DNA of 9,500 bases from an uncultured Rubritalea sp. GTDB taxonomy: Bacteria > Verrucomicrobiota > Verrucomicrobiia > Verrucomicrobiales > Akkermansiaceae. Location: assembly GCA_937951395.1 (NCBI GenBank), contig CALFBV010000087.1, forward strand, positions 1 through 9,500, read 5' to 3'. Shown here piece by piece: positions 1 through 5,576 of the stretch. The notes below the pieces were generated by a model. The model did not search any database, was not told where the DNA came from, and saw only the letters and a program-made list of their open reading frames with translations. The position numbers and the translations under genes were made by a program. Numbering within the stretch: the stretch's first letter is position 1; each line of letters opens with the position of its first letter.

Positions 1-89
1 CATAGGGCGGCACAGCCTGCCATGGCGAGTCGTTGGTAATCAGCGGTAGTCCGGCTGACCATGTGTGCGTGAGGTTCGATGTAGTGCAT
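1..89 (-). CDS. TatD-like metal-dependent hydrolase, N-terminal fragment (possible ebo-cluster enzyme)
   Basis: The gene is cut by the window edge. The first 29 codons from the ATG at 89-87 are visible and begin MHYIEPHAHMVSRTTADY. The early His-x-His (H7, H9) after a short beta strand is the first metal-ligand motif of the TatD/amidohydrolase barrel. The wording 'IEPHAHMVSRTT.DY' resembles, from memory, the TatD-like member (EboB) of ebo clusters, which are linked to moving precursors or metabolites to the periplasm, as in cyanobacterial scytonemin synthesis. The start is 17 bases after the stop of the 88-residue gene, so the two are probably cotranscribed. No clear Shine-Dalgarno sequence precedes it. 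A generic TatD-family or other amidohydrolase cannot be excluded from so little sequence. The hydrolase call is fairly safe; the ebo assignment is inference. Confidence 0.65.
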   Translation of the reverse strand, partial: MHYIEPHAHMVSRTTADYQRLAMAGCAAL

Positions 90-106
90 GGTTACTTGAT
101 TTGAAA

Positions 107-373
107 TTATTTAGTTTGTGGAGCTCCGTAGGCTACTTGGATGGTCGCGGTTTCGGCAACTTCGGTAGAGTGATCTGAGAGGGTGTTGAGAACGGTCGCT
201 GTGCGGTTTTCCTTGGCATCAAGCATAGCCTGGAGAGCGTTGAGAAATCCCTCGTGGCGAAAGTCTATTTCCCCTTCGTGGCGGTCTAGGCGGTCAAGAT
301 AAGATGCGATGTCTAGCAGCTTGGCGCGCGAGTCCATGAAGTAGAGATCGAGGATGTCAGTTTTAGTTGTCAT
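107..373 (-). CDS. Small conserved-looking protein of unknown function (88 aa)
   Basis: I do not recognise a named family. The protein is acidic to neutral, soluble, and has no signal peptide or membrane segment. The N-terminal half (about residues 5-50) should be helical, with 'DSRAKLLDIASYLDRLDRH' followed by 'DFRHEGFLNALQAML'. A short C-terminal part carries 'LNTLSDHSTE'. The pattern of a helical protein with Arg-Ala-Lys-Leu and Leu-Asp-Arg motifs looks conserved rather than random. Codon use matches the neighbours. It lies 17 bases upstream of the TatD-like hydrolase and in the same direction, so it is probably an accessory gene of that operon. Nine consecutive Ts (411-419, an A9 tract on the coding strand) lie in its 57-base upstream gap. 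No Shine-Dalgarno sequence is visible. Confidence 0.72.
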   Translation of the reverse strand: MTTKTDILDLYFMDSRAKLLDIASYLDRLDRHEGEIDFRHEGFLNALQAMLDAKENRTATVLNTLSDHSTEVAETATIQVAYGAPQTK

Positions 374-430
374 AATTTGAAAGTAAGCGATCTCTATGAA
401 TTTGGCAGTATTTTTTTTTGAAGGTGATGG

Positions 431-667
431 TTAATTTTTAGTAATGGCTTGAATATATTCCAAAGCTTTGTTCAGGCTGGACTGCTTGAGAAAATGATTG
501 AGCTGCTGGGGGATGCCTTTGGTCTCATTTGCCCAGCGAGTGATGTCTTCGCTCACAGTCTGGAGCTGACGTAGTTGTTCATCTGGGTCTTTGTCGCGTA
601 GCTTTGTGTCAGCGATGACTTCGAGGCGTCTTTCTAGTAGGGTCTTGAGTGTGGTGTAGTCGATCAT
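431..667 (-). CDS. Small hypothetical helical protein (78 aa)
   Basis: I do not recognise this protein. It is almost entirely charged amphipathic helix: 'LKTLLERRLEVIAD', then 'DPDEQLRQLQTVSEDI', then a C-terminal segment with 'LNHFLKQSSLNKALEYI'. There is no cysteine, signal peptide or membrane segment. It starts at the ATG at 667-665 and stops at 431. It is the first of three leftward genes and faces the divergent symporter gene across about 103 bases, so a promoter for it should lie in 668-770, though I find no convincing -35/-10 pair there. It may be cotranscribed with the 88-residue gene (57-base gap) or be an independent small gene. The coding call rests on a full open frame, gene-like residue composition and orderly placement. 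Confidence 0.65.
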   Translation of the reverse strand: MIDYTTLKTLLERRLEVIADTKLRDKDPDEQLRQLQTVSEDITRWANETKGIPQQLNHFLKQSSLNKALEYIQAITKN

Positions 668-770
668 GAATAGACTTACTGTTTAGCAAAATTTCAGAAA
701 ATGAACAGAATTTGTATTCCTGAGCATTAGATGTTGGACTTGAGACGAGTTGCTATCTAGGGTCTACGGC

Positions 771-2396
771 ATGGAAGAAATACATGATTATTTTGGAGTG
801 ATAGATTGGTTTGTCGTCTTCGGTTATATGGCTCTTACTACTTTAGTAGGTCATGCTCTCAGAGGTCAGCAGGCTACAATCAAGGATTTCTTCCTAGGTG
901 GTAAGTCTCTCCCGTGGCCAGCTGTCAGTGGTTCTATCATCGCTACTGAGATTAGTGCGCTCACATTTATCGGTGTGCCTGGAACGGTGTTTGCCCTCAA
1001 TGGTGACTTTAGTTATCTCGTTTGGGGAATCGGCTCGATTATTGCTCGTTTCTTTGTCGGGTTTTATTTGGTGCCATTGTATTACCAGCGAGAAATTTTC
1101 AGTCCCTATGATTTTATGGGGAATCAGCTGGGTGAGAGGGTGAAAAAGCTAGTCACGATTTTATTCAGCATGGGGTCGATCCTCGGGCAAAGTGTGAGAG
1201 TTTTGGTGACAGCTATTATTCTAAAAGTAGTCACGGGCATGCCTATGGAGTGGTGTATCGTGGTGATAGGTGTTTTCGCGGTAGTGTGGACGCTTATGGG
1301 TGGTATGCGGACGGTGATTTGGACGGATGTGATGCAGTTCTTTGTATTTATCGTTGGAGGCGTGACCGCGCTCATTTGGTTGCTAAATGCTGTAGGTTGG
1401 GATCAGTTTGTGGCGATAAATTCTAATGTGATAGGTTCGGAAGGGCAGGTAGTAAATAAGTTTAAGTGGTTCGATATGACCTCACCATTTGAAGATCCGA
1501 TGATGCAATACACTTTCTGGGTGGCTGTGATAGCGATGCCATTTCAGAATGTGGCAGCATTTGGAACTGACCAACTTAATGCTCAGAGGATGTTCTGCTG
1601 TGGAACTGAGTCAGATGCGCGGAAGGCAATCGTTTGGAGTAGTATTTCACAGGTGATCACACTCTTAATGTTGATGGTTGGAACAGGTCTGTTTGCTTGG
1701 TATGTAGTTCATGACCCTACTGCTCAAGAAGCGGCGTTGTTTGCTAAAGACAGTAATAACGTATTCCCAGTCTGGATTGTCACTGTCTTACCTACTGGAT
1801 TAAAAGGATTGATTATTGCCGGTGCATTTGCGGCAGCAGTTTCTAGTCTGGACTCGATCTTGGCGGCTTTATCACAGACTAGTTTATCTGCGTATTATGG
1901 TAAGAAATACATGGAAGAACATGGAGCGGATAATATAATGGTTAAAAAATCGCGAATGTTGGTTTTAGGATGGGCTGTGATTTTATCCACAGTTTCGATT
2001 CTGCTGAGCTTTAACTACAATGAGGGTGGTGATAAAGATTTGATCGGCCTGGCATTCCGCATGGTAGCTTACGTTTATGGAGCATTACTCGGAATTCTAA
2101 TCTTAGCGATAGGGCCATGGAAATCCCAAGCAAGCTTCCGTGGAATACTAGTAGGTGTTATTTTCTCTGTTTTGGTCGCAGCGTGGGCATTGCCAGATGT
2201 ATATAATCTTATCAAAGGTCTAGGTCTCATGGAAAACCCTGAGGATTTTTTCCATAAGCCATCGATAAGTTTCGCTTGGTTCTATCCGATTAACACGATT
2301 GTGACGGTATTCTTTGGTTTAATTATTCCTGGTTCTAATAACGAAGATGGAAAAGACGATAGAGATGATCTTTTACATAGAAGCGAAGGCGAATAA
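771..2396 (+). CDS. Sodium/solute symporter, SSS (SLC5-like) family
   Basis: This is a polytopic inner-membrane transporter of the SSS family, which couples Na+ entry to uptake of a small solute; the substrate cannot be told from sequence. The ATG at 771 gives 541 residues, within the usual family range. An in-frame TTG at 750 would add seven residues without a better ribosome site, and an AGGG lies at 759-762 just before the ATG. Visible hallmarks are the first helix with 'DWFVVFGYMAL', the 'GGKSLPWPAVSGS' segment of TM2, the family signature GGMRTVIWTDVMQ at residues 177-189, and 'AAAVSSLDS' at about 354-362. The paired serines S358/S359 of that last motif correspond to the Na2 sodium site. 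The charged C-terminal tail is cytoplasmic. purC follows 51 bases downstream in the same direction with no terminator between, so the two may share a transcript. Confidence 0.93.
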   Translation: MEEIHDYFGVIDWFVVFGYMALTTLVGHALRGQQATIKDFFLGGKSLPWPAVSGSIIATEISALTFIGVPGTVFALNGDFSYLVWGIGSIIARFFVGFYLVPLYYQREIFSPYDFMGNQLGERVKKLVTILFSMGSILGQSVRVLVTAIILKVVTGMPMEWCIVVIGVFAVVWTLMGGMRTVIWTDVMQFFVFIVGGVTALIWLLNAVGWDQFVAINSNVIGSEGQVVNKFKWFDMTSPFEDPMMQYTFWVAVIAMPFQNVAAFGTDQLNAQRMFCCGTESDARKAIVWSSISQVITLLMLMVGTGLFAWYVVHDPTAQEAALFAKDSNNVFPVWIVTVLPTGLKGLIIAGAFAAAVSSLDSILAALSQTSLSAYYGKKYMEEHGADNIMVKKSRMLVLGWAVILSTVSILLSFNYNEGGDKDLIGLAFRMVAYVYGALLGILILAIGPWKSQASFRGILVGVIFSVLVAAWALPDVYNLIKGLGLMENPEDFFHKPSISFAWFYPINTIVTVFFGLIIPGSNNEDGKDDRDDLLHRSEGE

Positions 2397-2447
2397 TTTT
2401 CAAAATGTGAATTGACCACAGCGTCAGAAACTACTACATCACTGCAC

Positions 2448-3161
2448 ATGGAACCACTTTACGAAGGAAAAGCGAAGAGACTCTTTACGACGGACGATCC
2501 TAACGTTCTGCGCATGGAGTATAAGGATGAAGCCACTGCATTTAACGCGGAAAAGAAGGCTGAGTTTGAAAACAAAGGCAGACTCAACACGGCGATCACG
2601 CTTGCGATGTATCGTATGCTTGAGACTAAGGGAGTGGAAACTCACTTGCTTGATCAGATCGATGAGATAAACCTCCTCGTGAAAAACGTAGATATTCTCA
2701 TGGTAGAAGTCATCGTCCGCAATATCGCTGCTGGTTCATTTAGCAAGCGTATGGGCGTGGAAGAGGGGACAGTGTTTAATTCTCCAATCGTAGAATTTTC
2801 ATACAAGTCTGACGAACTAGGTGATCCGCTCATCAATGATGACTACGCTCGTGAAATGGGCTTAGCGACACCTGATGAATGTGCAGAACTTAAGAAAAAG
2901 GCACTCATCGTAAATGATGTGATGATTGATTTCTTCAAGCGCTGCGGACTTAAGCTCGTTGATTTCAAGATCGAGTTTGGTCGTACTAAAGATGCAGATG
3001 CTAAGATAGTATTAGCAGATGAGATCAGCCCTGATACATGTCGTCTCTGGGACATCGAGACTGGTAAGAAGATGGATAAAGACCGCTTCCGCCAAGATCT
3101 AGGTGGTGTGATGGGCGCTTACGAAGAAGTTCTCAAGCGAGTCGAAAGCGCAACATCATAG
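2448..3161 (+). CDS. purC: Phosphoribosylaminoimidazole-succinocarboxamide synthase (SAICAR synthetase)
   Basis: PurC catalyses the ATP-dependent joining of CAIR and L-aspartate to SAICAR in de novo purine synthesis, in the cytoplasm. From the ATG at 2448 the protein has 237 residues and begins MEPLYEGKAKRLF, which is where PurC proteins normally begin; E. coli PurC is also 237 residues. The longer frame from a TTG at 2412 adds twelve Thr/Ser-rich residues absent from the family, so I reject it. Visible motifs are the glycine-rich YEGKAK nucleotide-binding turn, the signature 'VEVIVRNIAAGS', the second signature 'LVDFKIEFG', and 'LADEISPDTCRLWD'. In the first signature the usual Pro before the Val-Glu pair is Met ('ILMVEV'). 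No Shine-Dalgarno sequence is evident. A strong terminator follows 27 bases after the stop. Confidence 0.97.
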   Translation: MEPLYEGKAKRLFTTDDPNVLRMEYKDEATAFNAEKKAEFENKGRLNTAITLAMYRMLETKGVETHLLDQIDEINLLVKNVDILMVEVIVRNIAAGSFSKRMGVEEGTVFNSPIVEFSYKSDELGDPLINDDYAREMGLATPDECAELKKKALIVNDVMIDFFKRCGLKLVDFKIEFGRTKDADAKIVLADEISPDTCRLWDIETGKKMDKDRFRQDLGGVMGAYEEVLKRVESATS

Positions 3162-3188
3162 TTCATTATAGATAGAATTTTATAAACT

Positions 3189-3225
3189 AAAACGCCGCTT
3201 GGGAGAAATCCTAAGCGGCGTTTTT
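3189..3225 (+). terminator. Strong intrinsic terminator of the symporter-purC unit, probably bidirectional
   Basis: A perfect 12-bp stem (3189-3200 with 3213-3224) continues through a G-U pair and three further pairs to a GAAA tetraloop at 3205-3208. That gives about 16 bp with a GC-rich middle and a U tract at 3221-3225. It sits between the purC stop (3161) and the end of the leftward lipoprotein gene (3250). The four As opening the left arm become a short U run on the other strand, so it can plausibly stop both convergent transcripts. Confidence 0.92.
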
Positions 3226-3249
3226 GTGTTGAATTTGTAGTGGGGAGAT

Positions 3250-3723
3250 TTACCTTTGAGTCACCCATTCTGTGACCTTACCATTGTGATCAAAGTCCAC
3301 TGTGGCAGCGGTGCGTCGCACGTAGTAGACCTCTGGGCCAAAGCCCACACCATATCCAATTCTACGGTGTCCATGTCTGCCGTATCTACCATATCCATAT
3401 CTGTTATATCCATATGCTGCGTAATGGTGAAAACCTTGAGTATAAACGGGATCAGCAGTGGTGTAGACCCATTGTTCAAAAGATTTTCCATTGCGTGAAC
3501 CCTCTGTCTGACGATCGGGTTTTCCCCATGCCAGAATAACTCCGTCTCGATGCATTCCCTTTTTAATCTTACCTTGCGGGGCTAGTTCTTTATCGTTGCT
3601 AGAGAGGTTTTCAAATAAGGCCGGATATTTAGCAATGCGAGCAGCGGGTGTGTTAGGAGCGCAACTATTTACCATGAATACCGTGGCTACTGAAAGTACA
3701 GAGAGGATAATTTTTCTTTTCAT
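3250..3723 (-). CDS. Small lipoprotein with SmpA/BamE-like motif and Gly/Tyr/Arg-rich segment
   Basis: The protein has 157 residues. Residues 1-21 form a lipoprotein signal peptide: MKRK, a hydrophobic core, and the lipobox V-N-S-C with Cys21 as the lipidated residue. The mature protein therefore should be anchored in a membrane facing the periplasm. Residues 53-87 have the pattern 'KKGMHRDGVILAWGKP' followed by 'FEQWVY'. This is like the SmpA/OmlA (BamE-like) fold, in which a short helix is followed by a Gly-x-Pro turn and a strand ending in W-x-Y. Residues 101-129 are a low-complexity Gly-Tyr-Arg-His stretch, encoded by short DNA repeats such as ATATCCATAT at 3391 and 3406. A short strand-like C terminus 'TVDFDHNGKVTEWV' resembles the last strand of such domains. 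Its role is unknown; a Bam-complex role is not implied. Confidence 0.85.
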   Translation of the reverse strand: MKRKIILSVLSVATVFMVNSCAPNTPAARIAKYPALFENLSSNDKELAPQGKIKKGMHRDGVILAWGKPDRQTEGSRNGKSFEQWVYTTADPVYTQGFHHYAAYGYNRYGYGRYGRHGHRRIGYGVGFGPEVYYVRRTAATVDFDHNGKVTEWVTQR

Positions 3724-3732
3724 ATTATCATG

Positions 3733-3761
3733 ATTATAAGCATTCTTCGGCCATTTCGCAA
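3733..3761 (-). promoter_or_regulatory. Sigma-70-type promoter of the lipoprotein gene
   Basis: Read on the minus strand, TTGCGA (3761-3756; 4 of 6 consensus bases) and TATAAT (3738-3733; 6 of 6) are separated by exactly 17 bases. The -10 box ends only nine bases before the ATG at 3723-3721. Initiation at the usual distance, near 3726, would leave an untranslated leader of about three bases. Confidence 0.72.
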
Positions 3762-3773
3762 ATAGCGTATTTT

Positions 3774-3799
3774 ATCAATCTATCTAGTTTCGGATTGAT
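3774..3799. repeat. Short inverted repeat in the lipoprotein-popT divergent region
   Basis: ATCAATC at 3774-3780 and its exact complement GATTGAT at 3793-3799 flank a 12-base spacer. It lies upstream of popT and just upstream of the lipoprotein -35 box. It could be an operator for either gene or a chance 7-bp match in AT-rich DNA; nothing else supports a regulator. Confidence 0.3.
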
Positions 3800-3828
3800 T
3801 ATTTCACGAATCCCCTTAACGCAGTGCA

Positions 3829-4752
3829 ATGAACTATCTCTCTACTTTTCTAAAAGGCTTTGCCATGGGTGCTGCAAATGTCATCCCCGGTGTATCAGGC
3901 GGGACTATCGCATTTGTTACTGGTATTTATGAGCGGCTTATAAACTCTATCAAATCCTTCGATGGTGTAGCTCTCAAACTTCTATTAGGTAGAAAGTTCT
4001 CTGATTTGATCAAACACATCGATGCAGGCTTTCTTGCGACTCTAACGTTTGGAGTCCTGGTGGCGCTGTTAACTCTAGCCCGTGTGCTCGACTATGGCTT
4101 CACGCATCATCCTATCCTCATTTCAGCTCTCTTCTTCGGACTTATCGCAGCCTCCATCTGGTCTATCTTCAAAATGGTAAAACACTGGTCTAGTGGAGCC
4201 GTTTTCGGATTAGTCATAGGCTGTGCCATCGCAGTCTCCATGGCATTCCTTCCCCAGGCCCAACAAAACGAGAGTATCTTTTATCTAATGATCTGCGGAG
4301 TAGTAGCGATGTGCAGTATGATTATACCAGGGGTCTCAGGCTCATTCGTCCTCATCCTCATGGGTAACTACAATCTCATTATGGTCGATTCACTCAAGAA
4401 TCTTGGTGATATGAATTTCAAGGAGTCACTCACGATTCTCATCCCGGTCGGCATAGGCGCCGTAGCAGGGATGGCTGCTCTTTCACGTCTACTTAGCTGG
4501 TTGTTCAGTAAATTTCACGATGTAGCAGTAGCCACCATCACAGGTTTCGTCGCAGGCTCACTCGTTACTATCTGGCCATGGAAAAATGACATCAAAGCTA
4601 TCTTCGCAAACGGTAAAGAAAAGACCACAGGCTACGAACGTTACCTCCCAGAAATTGATACCAACTTCTGGATAGCTATCGCCGTTATGCTGATAGGCGC
4701 AGCAGTAATGATAGGAGTTGAGTTTTTAGGCAGAGACAAGTCCAAGACCTAG
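3829..4752 (+). CDS. popT: DUF368 undecaprenyl-phosphate translocase (PopT family)
   Basis: The protein is a 307-residue inner-membrane protein of the DUF368 family. Members such as PopT were shown to recycle undecaprenyl phosphate, the lipid carrier of peptidoglycan and surface-polysaccharide synthesis, from the outer to the inner leaflet of the cytoplasmic membrane. Both family hallmarks are present. The first is the N-terminal 'GAANVIPGVSGGT' at residues 14-26, followed by 'GIYERLI'. The second is the internal copy 'IIPGVSGSF' at 165-173, followed by 'LILMGNY'. These two related Pro-Gly-Val-Ser-Gly segments fit a fold made of inverted repeats. Several hydrophobic helices lie between and after them, and the tail is short and charged. 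The length is normal. The ATG at 3829 opens just before the motif, and no Shine-Dalgarno sequence is visible. The stop codon directly abuts that of the convergent ygfZ-like gene, with no base between. Confidence 0.93.
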   Translation: MNYLSTFLKGFAMGAANVIPGVSGGTIAFVTGIYERLINSIKSFDGVALKLLLGRKFSDLIKHIDAGFLATLTFGVLVALLTLARVLDYGFTHHPILISALFFGLIAASIWSIFKMVKHWSSGAVFGLVIGCAIAVSMAFLPQAQQNESIFYLMICGVVAMCSMIIPGVSGSFVLILMGNYNLIMVDSLKNLGDMNFKESLTILIPVGIGAVAGMAALSRLLSWLFSKFHDVAVATITGFVAGSLVTIWPWKNDIKAIFANGKEKTTGYERYLPEIDTNFWIAIAVMLIGAAVMIGVEFLGRDKSKT

Positions 4753-5571
4753 TCAAACCACGGTAGCAATATTCTCGTCAGCATCATAAAACGAGATGAT
4801 AGCTTCCGCTTTGCGAGTCCGATATCCTAGGCCTATCCATTTATCATCGTGAGCACATATACTGGTCACAGAAGCACCAGATTTTCTATCAGTATCGCTA
4901 GAAATGAATAGCTCACAAGGAACCTTTATTTCCTTATCAAAGGTAAACTGAACCAGATGCCGGTTCGTCTTCCCCGAAGATTTCATCCGTGAAATAACCT
5001 CTTGCCCGGTGTAGCACCCCTTAGTGTAAGATACAGCGCGGCTTTCAACTCTAGCTTCAGGAGGAAGAGTGTCCTCATCCAGCTCATTTCCCCATTGTGG
5101 GATACGGTTAGAAATTCTCAAATGATCCCAATCAAAATCTTCATCACCTAGAGGTAAGTTTTCACTAGCGGGTAATAAATAATCTGTCCCTATTACACCA
5201 TATCGATTACACTCCCAGCTCGGGTAATCATGCCCAGTATCTCCAAGTATATGATACAAGTTAAACTCATCAGAGACGTCCACGATCTCGGCATCATCAG
5301 CAATCAGATACTTGTCTAATCGCAAAAACAAGCTTTCCCTCTGGCATTCACTGGTATCGATCAACAAGCTGCCTTCAAAGCGGCGAATATAAAAATCTCC
5401 CTCCATCTTGCCCTTGAAATTAGCCACAATAGAATAAATAGCAGCCGTCTCACTAGCGAGTCTAACATCCTGACTAACCTGCCCATTCAGATAACGCTCA
5501 GCATCATTTCCAAAAATTCTGAATATAGCTCTATTAGTAAGATTTTGTATCGTATTAGGTAGTGAATTCAT
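4753..5571 (-). CDS. ygfZ: YgfZ/GcvT-like folate-binding protein, Fe-S cluster maintenance
   Basis: The protein has 272 residues and is related in fold to the glycine-cleavage T protein. The defining YgfZ motif K-G-C-Y-x-G-Q-E is intact at residues 184-191, with Cys186, and is followed by 'VISRMKSSGKTNRHLV', the usual continuation. The N-terminal half has the typical 'FRIFGNDAERYLNGQVSQDV' opening (close to 'v.v.G.Da..fLqgq.t.Dv') and 'FKGKMEGDFYI', matching the family's 'kGr...df.v'. In E. coli, YgfZ needs tetrahydrofolate and supports assembly or repair of Fe-S enzymes such as MiaB. The protein is cytoplasmic, with no signal peptide. It starts five bases after the dehydrogenase stop and is surely cotranscribed with it. 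No Shine-Dalgarno sequence is visible, so translation may depend on coupling. Family assignment is firm; the exact client enzymes here are unknown. Confidence 0.92.
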   Translation of the reverse strand: MNSLPNTIQNLTNRAIFRIFGNDAERYLNGQVSQDVRLASETAAIYSIVANFKGKMEGDFYIRRFEGSLLIDTSECQRESLFLRLDKYLIADDAEIVDVSDEFNLYHILGDTGHDYPSWECNRYGVIGTDYLLPASENLPLGDEDFDWDHLRISNRIPQWGNELDEDTLPPEARVESRAVSYTKGCYTGQEVISRMKSSGKTNRHLVQFTFDKEIKVPCELFISSDTDRKSGASVTSICAHDDKWIGLGYRTRKAEAIISFYDADENIATVV

Positions 5572-5576
5572 CGTTA

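Noticed and set aside
411..419. T9 homopolymer as a phase-variation tract or terminator
   Set aside because: It is intergenic, has no hairpin before it on either strand, and its shift would not change a reading frame; it could at most alter promoter spacing.
750..770. TTG start adding seven residues to the symporter
   Set aside because: The ATG at 771 has a weak AGGG ahead of it and opens a normal SSS N terminus; the extension adds no family sequence.
1124..1375. 83-residue minus-strand frame inside the symporter gene
   Set aside because: It is opposite-strand shadow of conserved SSS transmembrane helices; Thr/Ile-rich composition is typical of such shadows.
2412..2447. TTG start adding twelve residues to PurC
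   Set aside because: The extension is Thr/Ser-rich and foreign to PurC; the ATG at 2448 gives the canonical MEPLYEGKAK start and 237 residues.
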